50,504 nucleotides of DNA from positions 1 to 50,504 of IMG/VR virus record IMGVR_UViG_3300042924_004437. One strand, 5' to 3'. Positions 1-7,292 of this stretch are shown here, one piece after another (the first letter of the stretch is position 1; every line of letters starts with the position of its first letter). The stretch comes from a virus. Both the position numbers and the translations under genes were made by a program. The notes under the pieces were generated by a model, which was not told the DNA's origin, searched no databases, and saw only the letters and a list, made by a program, of their open reading frames with translations.

Positions 1-2
1 CC

Positions 3-185
3 TCCAACACGGCCTTCTGGGTCGAGACCGACGCGCCGGAAGGCCTCAAGCTCGCGATGCGTCGCGGCCTCGAGAAGTCGATGGAAGGTGACTTCGAAAC
101 CGACAGCATGCGCTACAAGGCAACCGAGCGTTATGCCTTCGGGTGGACTGACCCCCGTGGCGTGTTCGGCACGCCGGGCATCTAA
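3..185 (+). CDS. probable major capsid protein, C-terminal 60 residues (5' part outside window)
   Basis: An open frame enters from the left edge and stops with TAA at 183-185. The visible 60 residues end in ERYAFGWTDPRGVFGTPGI, a tail I associate with podovirus-type major capsid proteins. Position supports this: a strong terminator follows directly, as is common after highly expressed capsid genes, and the portal gene lies at the other end of the window, giving the order portal, scaffold, capsid if the ends join. The family assignment is inferred from a fragment; another virion protein of the head module remains possible. Confidence 0.6.
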   Translation, partial: SNTAFWVETDAPEGLKLAMRRGLEKSMEGDFETDSMRYKATERYAFGWTDPRGVFGTPGI

Positions 186-209
186 GCCCTCGGGCTCAGA
201 CGCAATGAG

Positions 210-241
210 GCCCCCGGAGTTTCGGCTCCGGGGGCTTTTTT
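210..241 (+). terminator. Rho-independent terminator after the capsid gene
   Basis: A perfect 10-bp stem (GCCCCCGGAG at 210-219, CTCCGGGGGC at 226-235) with a six-base loop TTTCGG is followed by six T residues. It lies 25 bases after the capsid stop codon. This is the clearest intrinsic terminator in the window. Confidence 0.93.
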
Positions 242-351
242 GTTGAAGTGACGTGTGATACAGTGCCGCGAACTGGGCAAACCCCAGCTTGTCAGACCGG
301 CCCAGCGGACGATGCACAGACTGACAGGCGACTTGTGCATAAGGACTGATC

Positions 352-771
352 ATGGCTTCGACCACATTCTCCGGGCCGGTCACCTCGACCGCTGGCTTCA
401 TCGGCAACATCAGCGGCACCGTCACCGGCAACGTCACTGGCAACGTCACCGGCGACGTTACTGGCGACCTGACCGGCCGCGTATTTGGCACTGTCGGCAC
501 CCGCTCGGGCGCTGGCGCGGTGCCGATCACCTCGGGCACCGTCCGCCTGACCACGACTGCCGCCGACGCCCTGACGTTGGCCAACGGCGCGAATGGCCAG
601 CTCCTGACCATCGTGATGGTCGTTGACGGTGGCGACGGCACCCTGACGCCGACCACGAAGACCGGCTACACCACGATCACCTTTGGTGATGTGGGCGACA
701 GCGTGACGCTCCAGTATTTCACCACGCTGGGCTGGATGATCGTCAGCAACTACGGCGCAACAATCGCGTAA
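352..771 (+). CDS. small virion protein with NVTG repeats
   Basis: The 139-residue protein starts at ATG 352, preceded by AAGGACTGATC. Residues about 16-42 are a run of short glycine/threonine repeats (NISGTVTGNVTGNVTGDVTG) typical of phage beta-structured fibres or decoration proteins. The C-terminal half (about 45-139) looks like a compact beta-sandwich with many T, V and G residues. No signal peptide or membrane segment is seen. It stands alone between the capsid terminator and an inverted repeat, so it probably has its own promoter in 242-351, although I found no convincing one. A head decoration or fibre role is inferred only. Confidence 0.6.
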   Translation: MASTTFSGPVTSTAGFIGNISGTVTGNVTGNVTGDVTGDLTGRVFGTVGTRSGAGAVPITSGTVRLTTTAADALTLANGANGQLLTIVMVVDGGDGTLTPTTKTGYTTITFGDVGDSVTLQYFTTLGWMIVSNYGATIA

Positions 772-778
772 TTGGCAC

Positions 779-820
779 GAGAGCAGGCCGGGCGAATGGA
801 AGTGCGCTCGGCCTGCTCTC
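779..820. repeat. 12-bp perfect inverted repeat, stem-loop between virion genes
   Basis: GAGAGCAGGCCG (779-790) and CGGCCTGCTCTC (809-820) are exact inverse complements around an 18-base loop. The structure fills most of the 69-base gap between two virion genes. It has no T-tract, so a classical intrinsic terminator is unlikely; mRNA 3'-end protection, processing or attenuation are alternatives. Confidence 0.75.
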
Positions 821-840
821 TAGCATAGAAGGACACGCCC

Positions 841-1158
841 ATGCGCCAGATCGTTCTGACCCAGACGGGAGCCGGCAACGGCACGACCGCGCCCCTCGAC
901 ATCCACGGCCGGCCGGACATTTCACTGCAGGTCGTCGTCACCGGCACCGTGAACTGGACGGTGCAGCAGACCCTCGACAACCCGCAGACCGTCACCTCTC
1001 CGACGTGGTTTAGCCACCCAGATCCGAACATGGTCTCCCAGACCGTGAACCGGCAGGGCAACTACGCCTACGTGCCGGCGGCTGTCCGCGTTGTCGTCAA
1101 CAGCGGCGCAGGCAGCGCCACGCTGACCATCATCCAGTCCGGCGACAACAGGGCGTAA
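841..1158 (+). CDS. hypothetical small virion protein
   Basis: The 105-residue protein has ATG 841 with AGAAGGACACGCCC upstream serving as ribosome site. It is rich in V, T, N and Q with alternating hydrophobic residues (beta-strand pattern, for example SLQVVVTGTVNWTVQQ), with no cysteine and no membrane segment. It ends two bases before the next start and lies in the head/fibre module. A head-decoration or neck accessory role would fit, but no family is recognised. Confidence 0.6.
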   Translation: MRQIVLTQTGAGNGTTAPLDIHGRPDISLQVVVTGTVNWTVQQTLDNPQTVTSPTWFSHPDPNMVSQTVNRQGNYAYVPAAVRVVVNSGAGSATLTIIQSGDNRA

Positions 1159-1160
1159 GG

Positions 1161-3041
1161 GTGAGCACCGGCCTCTACAGCGGCGTCTCAGGCCTCGCAC
1201 TCGGCACCGGCCTGTACAAGGGCGCGCAGGGGCTGTGGGGCGGATCGAGTGGCCTGATCGATCAGTTCGGCGCGACGCTGTCGCTGAACTTCCTAGCCGG
1301 CGCGCCGCTGGACAGCCGCATCACGTTCAGCCGCACGACGAACGCCACGCTGGTCGATAGCACCGGGCGGGTGACCTACGCGCCGAACAATCAGGTGCTG
1401 CGGTCGGAGGAGTTTGACAACGCGGCTTGGACGAAAACGCGCTCCAGCATCACGGCTAACGCTACAACCTCGCCCGATGGTACAACGAACGCGGATAGAT
1501 TTGTCATCGACACTACGGCGGCAACCAACCATGCAGTTGGTCAGTCTGCTTCAGTAACCAGCGGGACAACTTACGCGCTCACCGTGTTTGCTAAAGCCGA
1601 TCAGTTTAGCCAAATCAATTTGCGATTTTCGGCTCAATTTCCAGCCGGAAACGTTTACTACGATTTAAATAGTGGGACTGTTAGCTCAGCCGGGTCTGTT
1701 GTTTCGGCCTCCATGACATCATTTGGCAACGGCTGGTGGCGGTGCGTACTTGTGATGACCGCCAACGCAACCGGCGCGTCAGCGCCCCAAATCTTTCTTG
1801 CTCAAGGCAATTCGATCACCATAGCGACGGCTGACGGCACCAGCGGCCTGTTCATCTGGGGCGCGCAGCTTGAAGCCGTCACCTACCAGACGCTGCCCTC
1901 GACGTATGTGCAGACGGTCGCTTCGGCCTACTACGGCCCGCGCTTTGACTACGATCCGGTCACGCTGGCCGCACGTGGCCTGCTGATTGAAGAGCAGCGG
2001 GTCAACAGCATCCGCAACAGCATTGGTGTGGGCGCTGTAGCTGGTACGCCGGGGACTGCGCCTACGAACTGGTCGGTATCTACTACTGGTTCTGGGATTA
2101 CGCGCGAAATCGTCGGTACGGGGATGGAAAACGGCGTTTCGTACATCGATATAAAGTTTTCTGGGACTCCGACTATAGCCCTTGCATTAAGTATTGGGTT
2201 TGACGGCACAAATAATATTGCGGCAACAAGCGGTCAGACGTGGACTGAGAGCGCGTATGTAAAATTGCAGGCGGGTTCTTTCGTTGGAACGCAAACAACT
2301 TTAAGTATACTAGGGACTGACGGTACAATCGGAACTGAAAGTTTTGGAAGTGCAAACATCACAAGCACTTCTTCAAATCTTGCGGCGTCTCGGCTATCTT
2401 TTACGGCTACCCTTGCTAACGTGTTGACAACCTTCGTGCAGCCACGCCTGCGTATTGGCACAACAATTGGAGTGCCATTTGACATCACCCTCCGCATTGG
2501 CCTGCCGCAGTTGGAACTGGGCGCGTTTGCCACCAGCGTTATCCCCACGGCAACGGCACAGGTCACCCGCGCGGCTGACAACGCGTCAATGACGGGAACG
2601 AACTTCTCTAGCTGGTATAACGCCAGCGAGGGGACGGTTGTTGCCAATTTTGGCCCCTTTTTCCGCACGACGGGCAATCCGGGTGTGGTACAAATTGATG
2701 ATGGGGCCGCAACCAACACTATTCGAACCTATGCAGGGTCTGTTGTTTCTCCAGTGTTTGCTGTGAGCGTTGGCGGCGTCACACAGGCATTTTTAAATGC
2801 AGGTACTATTAATACAAACGCAAATACAAGCATAGCTGGAGCTTACGCGCTGGATAATTTTGCAAAGTCAATCAACGGCCTTGCGCCAGAAACAGACACT
2901 TCTGGAACGGTTCCAGTTGTAAACAGAATGCTGATTGGATCAGGAACTGCGGGGGTGAATTACCTGAACGGCTACATGCGCTCCATCACCTACTACCCGC
3001 AGCGTCTGGCCGACGCGCAGCTACAGGCGCTCTCGGTATGA
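1161..3041 (+). CDS. tail fibre / spike-like protein with lectin-type domains
   Basis: The 626-residue protein has a GTG start at 1161, two bases after the previous stop. After a Gly-rich leader (1-30) come segments I know from phage head-spike or tail-fibre proteins: LNFLAGAPLDSRITFSRTT with FDYDPVTLAARGLLIEEQR near residues 258-276, and carbohydrate-binding-like beta-sandwich stretches at about 75-240 and 285-455. The C-terminus (GYMRSITYYPQRLADAQLQA) resembles the end of concanavalin-A/LamG-like domains. A receptor-binding or glycan-binding virion role is inferred. Internal stretches (about 1430-1850, 2080-2440 and 2640-2960) are visibly AT-richer than the flanks, suggesting domain exchange. 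Confidence 0.75.
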   Translation: MSTGLYSGVSGLALGTGLYKGAQGLWGGSSGLIDQFGATLSLNFLAGAPLDSRITFSRTTNATLVDSTGRVTYAPNNQVLRSEEFDNAAWTKTRSSITANATTSPDGTTNADRFVIDTTAATNHAVGQSASVTSGTTYALTVFAKADQFSQINLRFSAQFPAGNVYYDLNSGTVSSAGSVVSASMTSFGNGWWRCVLVMTANATGASAPQIFLAQGNSITIATADGTSGLFIWGAQLEAVTYQTLPSTYVQTVASAYYGPRFDYDPVTLAARGLLIEEQRVNSIRNSIGVGAVAGTPGTAPTNWSVSTTGSGITREIVGTGMENGVSYIDIKFSGTPTIALALSIGFDGTNNIAATSGQTWTESAYVKLQAGSFVGTQTTLSILGTDGTIGTESFGSANITSTSSNLAASRLSFTATLANVLTTFVQPRLRIGTTIGVPFDITLRIGLPQLELGAFATSVIPTATAQVTRAADNASMTGTNFSSWYNASEGTVVANFGPFFRTTGNPGVVQIDDGAATNTIRTYAGSVVSPVFAVSVGGVTQAFLNAGTINTNANTSIAGAYALDNFAKSINGLAPETDTSGTVPVVNRMLIGSGTAGVNYLNGYMRSITYYPQRLADAQLQALSV

Positions 3042-3277
3042 TCGACCTCTATCTCTCCGCACTCACCGAAAAGGCAATGACCGCCGCGCTGGCCGCTGCG
3101 GGCATCATCAACGACGAGGGCTTCCCGGTGGCGGGCGTCACGCTGGATCACATCGGTGAGATCGAGGGTGCTACCGGCTGGCACACCAACCTGCGTCTGG
3201 TGGAAGATATCGACACCTCGGCGCTTCTCGGCTACATCATAGACACCCCGGCCACGCCGTACCGGGTCTGGGCATAA
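3038..3277 (+). CDS. small protein coupled to the upstream fibre gene
   Basis: The 79-residue acidic protein begins at ATG 3038, overlapping the fibre stop by four bases (ATGA), so translation is probably coupled. It is a soluble mixed alpha/beta sequence with no cysteine or membrane helix. Small proteins directly behind fibre genes are often fibre chaperones or assembly factors, but I recognise no such family here; the role is inferred from position only. Confidence 0.6.
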   Translation: MIDLYLSALTEKAMTAALAAAGIINDEGFPVAGVTLDHIGEIEGATGWHTNLRLVEDIDTSALLGYIIDTPATPYRVWA

Positions 3278-3289
3278 GGGCAGGCGCGC

Positions 3290-4873
3290 ATGGCTAACGT
3301 CAAGATTACCGATCTTCTCGCCGCTACTGTTCCGCTGGCCGGCACCGAGCTGTTCGAGACGGTACAGACCAGCGCCAGCAAGAAGGTGACGGCGGCCCAG
3401 ATCGCCGCCACCTACTCCACCAGCGCGAGCAACGTGCTGCCCGTGGCCAACGGCGGCACCGGCCGTACGGTCGGGAGCTACTCGGTCTTCTCGCTGGAAA
3501 TCCACGTCAGCAAGGACGGGAACGACACGACGGGTGACGGCACGCTGATCAACCCGGTTCTGACGATCGTCAAGGCGTTGACCTTGGTGAGCGCGGGCCG
3601 GAACACCGTGATCGTACACCCCGGCACGTACACCGAGAGCCCGACGGTGAGCTCGGCCAACGTGACGATCACCACCAGCGAACTGACGGGCGCGAACACC
3701 CAGATCAGCGGGACGCTGACCCTGTCCGCAGCGGCCCGCGTGTCCGGCCTGAAGATGAGCAACCTGACCATCACGGGCAGCGGCAACACGTACATCTCGA
3801 ACTGCACCGTGGACACGCGGGTCATCAAGTCCGGCTCGAACTACGTTGAGATCATCGACAGCGAGCTGCTATGCTCCTCGGGCGTGCAGATTTCGGGCAC
3901 CGGAACGGTCTCCATCGTGGGGAACAAGTGCCGGGATGTGGCTGTGTCCAACGCCAGCGCCGTTGTCTTGCTCAAGGATTGCTTCCAAGTCCTCACCGCG
4001 AGCGTCACCGCCGGGACTTTGAACTTCGACGGCTGCGCCATTTATGCCCTGAGCCCGGCGACCAACGCCGTGACATCGAGCGTCGGCACCTTCGTCACGC
4101 TGGCGAACAGCTTCGTCCTGAACTCCGCCGCGAACAACCCGGAGCGCGTGAGCTTGGGCGGGGCGTACAGCATTCTGAACCTCGTCTACGACAAGGCCAA
4201 CTCGACCTTCACCGGCACCAACCTGAACGCCGTTGACTATTTCAGCGTCGTCAATGCCGACACGGTGGTGTCAACGGCGGCGACCGTGGGCACCCTGACG
4301 CTGACGAACGACCTGACCGTGGCCAATGGCGGCACGGGCGCGTCCACGCTCACGGGCTACGTTAAGGGCACGGGCACGACGCCGATGACGGCGGCCGCCA
4401 CGATCCCATTCGCGGACGTGGACGGGCGCGCGTACATCTCGTCGTTCAGCACCGCAGATCAAACCGGCAACGTGTCTTCCGCCACAGCAGTTTCGTTCAG
4501 CGACGGCTTGACTGGCACTGGGATCAACATCGTCTCCAGCACTCAAATCACGTTTGCGGCGGCGGGCACGTACATGATCGCGCCGAGTTTTCAGTTTAAG
4601 AACACGGATACCAACGATCACGACGCGACGTTCTGGTTCAGGAAGAGCGGCACCAACATCGCCAATTCTGCCAGCATCGTGAACATTCCCAAGGCCGCCG
4701 ATGGCGGCGCGACATTCGCTCAGATCGTCTTCTTTGAGACCGTGACGGCAGGCCAGAATATCGAGATCATGTGGCTGCCTGAGAACGCGGCGGTGACAAT
4801 CGATGCCCTCCCGGCGGGCGCGATTGCTCCGGCGGTTCCGTCTGTCATCCTTGTAGCGCAGAGGGTTGCCTGA
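3290..4873 (+). CDS. tail fibre with beta-helix and C-terminal jelly-roll-like domain
   Basis: The 527-residue protein starts at ATG 3290. The N-terminus (1-50) carries the ITDLLAATVPLAGTELFETVQ head found on many phage fibres, followed by a VANGGTGRT linker. Residues about 70-300 (HVSKDGNDTTGDGT, then HPGTYTESPTV and repeated N/T ladder residues) match a right-handed parallel beta-helix of the pectin-lyase type. The last 130 residues read like a C1q/TNF-type jelly roll, a common fibre trimerisation or binding tip. A second VANGGTGAS linker separates them. A virion-attached receptor-binding role is inferred. Confidence 0.75.
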   Translation: MANVKITDLLAATVPLAGTELFETVQTSASKKVTAAQIAATYSTSASNVLPVANGGTGRTVGSYSVFSLEIHVSKDGNDTTGDGTLINPVLTIVKALTLVSAGRNTVIVHPGTYTESPTVSSANVTITTSELTGANTQISGTLTLSAAARVSGLKMSNLTITGSGNTYISNCTVDTRVIKSGSNYVEIIDSELLCSSGVQISGTGTVSIVGNKCRDVAVSNASAVVLLKDCFQVLTASVTAGTLNFDGCAIYALSPATNAVTSSVGTFVTLANSFVLNSAANNPERVSLGGAYSILNLVYDKANSTFTGTNLNAVDYFSVVNADTVVSTAATVGTLTLTNDLTVANGGTGASTLTGYVKGTGTTPMTAAATIPFADVDGRAYISSFSTADQTGNVSSATAVSFSDGLTGTGINIVSSTQITFAAAGTYMIAPSFQFKNTDTNDHDATFWFRKSGTNIANSASIVNIPKAADGGATFAQIVFFETVTAGQNIEIMWLPENAAVTIDALPAGAIAPAVPSVILVAQRVA

Positions 4874-6018
4874 TGCCCGGCGGCTTCGCCTTCGATCTCA
4901 ACGCAATGCGGGCGCGTGACGAGATCAACGACGCCCTGAGCGTGTCTCAGCGGCCGAATGTGGGCCAGATGCCGGCGGATCCGGGCCTCCTGCAGCGGTT
5001 GTCACAGCGCGTGAACGTGCAGGCCACGCCGCAGATGCAGCAAATGAACGTAAATGCGCCTCTGGGCGGCGGTTTTAGCGCCAATCTGGGCGTCGGACGC
5101 ATGGGCGCGCAGCCAAACATGCCCGCGATGCGGCCGCAGGTGACGAATGTGGGCGTTGGCTACCAGTCTCCCGGCTTTTCGGCCGATGTCGGCTACAATC
5201 CGGCGCAAAAAGGCGTCGGAGCGGGTGTTCGACTGCCCTTTAAGCGCGGCGGCCACGTCAATGGCGACGATTTCGTCGTAAAACGCGACGAATACGCCTC
5301 TGGGGGCGGCGCGTGGACGCGCAAGGAGGGCAAGAACCCCGAGGGTGGCCTCAACGCCAAGGGTCGCGCCTCGCTGAAGGCGCAGGGGCAGGACATCAAG
5401 CCGCCCGTGAGCGCAAAACAGGCCGCCAAGTCACCCAAGTCGGCCGCGCGGCGCAAGAGCTTCTGCGCCCGGATGGGTGGCATGGAAGGCCCGATGAAGG
5501 ACGACAACGGCAAGCCGACGCGCAAGGCGCTGGCGCTGCGGAAGTGGGACTGCAAGGCCGAGGGCGGCATGATCGAGGTCACCGGCCGCAGGGAGGCCCC
5601 GGATCTGCTGTCCATGCAGGCACTCGAGGATTTCCGCATGCCCGCGCAGGGCAGTGGTGGCGGTGGTGGCGGCCAGCGCATAGCGCCCATGCCTGCCCCG
5701 CAGCAAGGCCCGGCCCGGATGCCGCTGGCCAGCACGGCAGGCTACGTTGGCCCGACGTTGCGCGGTGACCGCTTTCAGGTGTCGGCTGGCCCCGGCCGGC
5801 GCGGTTCCATCGGCATTGGTGGCCGCCTGCAGTTCGCCGAGGGCGGCGAGTCGCGCGTCAACGAGGCGGGCAACTACACCAAGCCGGGCATGCGGAAGTC
5901 GCTGTTCAACTCGATCAAGGCTGGCGGCAAGGGCGGCGCGCCGGGGCAGTGGTCTGCCCGCAAGGCGCAGATGCTGGCGCAGCAGTACAAGGCCAAGGGC
6001 GGCGGCTACCGTGATTAA
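4873..6018 (+). CDS. Gly/Lys-rich protein with DUF6321-like segment
   Basis: The 381-residue protein overlaps the previous stop by one base (TGATG). The N-terminal half is Met/Gln/Gly-rich. Around residues 150-235 it carries WTRKEGKNPEGGLNAKGRAS and ARRKSFCARMGGMEGPMKDD followed by KALALRKWDC, which I recognise as the DUF6321 pattern of phages and large viruses. The C-terminus (about 325-381) has a related basic motif (RVNEAGNYTKPGMRKSLFN). The highly basic, flexible character suggests nucleic-acid association inside the virion, but no function is established. It heads a run of three lysine-rich genes. Confidence 0.7.
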   Translation: MPGGFAFDLNAMRARDEINDALSVSQRPNVGQMPADPGLLQRLSQRVNVQATPQMQQMNVNAPLGGGFSANLGVGRMGAQPNMPAMRPQVTNVGVGYQSPGFSADVGYNPAQKGVGAGVRLPFKRGGHVNGDDFVVKRDEYASGGGAWTRKEGKNPEGGLNAKGRASLKAQGQDIKPPVSAKQAAKSPKSAARRKSFCARMGGMEGPMKDDNGKPTRKALALRKWDCKAEGGMIEVTGRREAPDLLSMQALEDFRMPAQGSGGGGGGQRIAPMPAPQQGPARMPLASTAGYVGPTLRGDRFQVSAGPGRRGSIGIGGRLQFAEGGESRVNEAGNYTKPGMRKSLFNSIKAGGKGGAPGQWSARKAQMLAQQYKAKGGGYRD

Positions 6019-6268
6019 GAAGTCGCAGCAGAGCCTCAAGGCGTGGACGAAGCAGGACTGGCGCACCAAGTCCGGCAAACCGTCAACGCAGGGCCCGGAT
6101 GCGACAGGCGAGCGGTACCTGCCCGCCAACGCGATCAAGTCGCTGTCGGTCAAGGAATACGCCGCGACCACCCGCGCAAAACGAAAGGCGACTGCCGCTG
6201 GCAAACAGTTCGCCAAGCAGCCGAAGAAGGTTGCGGAAAAGACCGCCAGTTTTCGTGTGAAGGGATAG
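6011..6268 (+). CDS. small basic protein, DUF5872-like
   Basis: The 85-residue protein uses a GTG start at 6011 that overlaps the preceding stop by eight bases; the same frame is open further upstream but would run antiparallel to good coding sequence. The sequence pattern KKSQQSLKAWTKQDWRTKSG, GERYLP and KQFAKQPKKVAEKTA fits DUF5872, a basic family seen in phages and giant viruses. There are no membrane segments or cysteines. It probably works with the neighbouring lysine-rich proteins; the molecular role is unknown. Confidence 0.75.
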   Translation: MIKKSQQSLKAWTKQDWRTKSGKPSTQGPDATGERYLPANAIKSLSVKEYAATTRAKRKATAAGKQFAKQPKKVAEKTASFRVKG

Positions 6269-6272
6269 GGCA

Positions 6273-6821
6273 ATGGACGGCTTCAAAGACAGCACCAAGA
6301 TGAAGTACATGGGCGGCGGCATGGTCGGCGGCTATGCCAAGGGCGGCATGGCCAAGGGCGAGGCCAAAGTCGGCAAAGTCATGGGCGAGTTCAAGAAGGG
6401 TGAGCTGCACAGCGGCTCGAAGGAAGGCCCGAAGGTCAAGAACCCGAAGCAGGCGGTCGCCATCGCCATGAGCGAGGCGCGCAAGGCCGGCATGAAGGCC
6501 CCGATGAAGAAGGGCAACGGCGGTGACGTGAAGATGCCCTCGCCCGCCGAGAGCGCAGCCAGCGGCAACCGCATGTCGGAGATGGAGGCCAAGGAAGAGC
6601 GCATGCTGATGCGGCGCGCTCCGGGCGTGGGCTCCATGACTGAGCGCGAGAAGCGCGAGATGAAGAAGCGCGTGCCGGCCACGCGCCGCGAGCCGATGCT
6701 GCCGCCGGTGGGTGCCAGCGCGGCCAGCGGCAACCGCATGTCGGCGCAGGAAGGCGCTGAGATGCGCGAGATGCTGCGCCGCAAACAGGGTGGCCTCGCC
6801 GCCATGCCGAAATGTAAGTGA
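6273..6821 (+). CDS. lysine/methionine-rich protein with DUF6496-like motif
   Basis: The 182-residue protein starts at ATG 6273, four bases after the previous stop. Residues about 38-75 (MGEFKKGELHSGSKEGPKVK followed by NPKQAVAIAMSEARKAG) match the DUF6496 signature. The remainder is low-complexity, charged and Met-rich, with the element SAASGNRMS appearing twice (about residues 95 and 150), suggesting internal duplication. It is the third member of the basic cluster. A virion core or DNA-binding role is inferred from charge only. Confidence 0.72.
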   Translation: MDGFKDSTKMKYMGGGMVGGYAKGGMAKGEAKVGKVMGEFKKGELHSGSKEGPKVKNPKQAVAIAMSEARKAGMKAPMKKGNGGDVKMPSPAESAASGNRMSEMEAKEERMLMRRAPGVGSMTEREKREMKKRVPATRREPMLPPVGASAASGNRMSAQEGAEMREMLRRKQGGLAAMPKCK

Positions 6822-6871
6822 ACGCCGCCCGGTTTCGTGGTAGGGCAGTGATCAGGACAGGAGTGTAGACC

Positions 6872-7273
6872 ATGGCAAACGCATTGTACCCGAAGTGGAA
6901 GGAGCAACTGCTCCAGTTCACTGCCAACAACAACCTGAGCGCAGGGACGGTGAAGGTCGCCTTGGTCACGGCCGGCTACACCTACTCGTCGGCGAACCAG
7001 TTCTACAGCAGCGTCAGCGCCTCGGTGGTTGGCACTCCGCAGACGATCGGCTCGAAGACGTTCACCGACGGCGTGTTCGACGGCGGTGATGTCACCTTCA
7101 CGGCCGTCACGGGCTCGCAGGTGGTGTCGCTGGTGATCTACATCGACACGGGCAGCGCGGCCACGTCGCCGCTGGTGGCCTTCCTCGACACGGGCGTGAC
7201 CAACCTGCCGGTGACCCCGAACGGCGGCGACATCACCATCACGTGGAACGCCTCGGGCATCTTCGCTCTCTAA
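6872..7273 (+). CDS. conserved phage virion protein, beta-rich
   Basis: The 133-residue protein starts at ATG 6872 with CAGGAGTG upstream. The opening ANALYPKWKEQLLQ and the closing LPVTPNGGDITITWNASGIF resemble a small structural protein often found near fibre genes in podoviruses and siphoviruses; no biochemical function is known to me. Alternating strands and no Cys or membrane helix suggest a beta-barrel or sandwich. The preceding 50-base gap holds only the ribosome site. Confidence 0.65.
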   Translation: MANALYPKWKEQLLQFTANNNLSAGTVKVALVTAGYTYSSANQFYSSVSASVVGTPQTIGSKTFTDGVFDGGDVTFTAVTGSQVVSLVIYIDTGSAATSPLVAFLDTGVTNLPVTPNGGDITITWNASGIFAL

Positions 7274-7292
7274 CTGAGGGGGCGCACGGCCC

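Noticed and set aside
242-351. Promoter for the first small virion gene
   Set aside because: TTGAAG and GATACA hexamers occur but with wrong spacing; no pair near 17 bases apart could be supported.
5747-6010. Upstream extension of the DUF5872-like frame
   Set aside because: It overlaps the well-supported end of the DUF6321-like gene, and the family motif starts right at GTG 6011.
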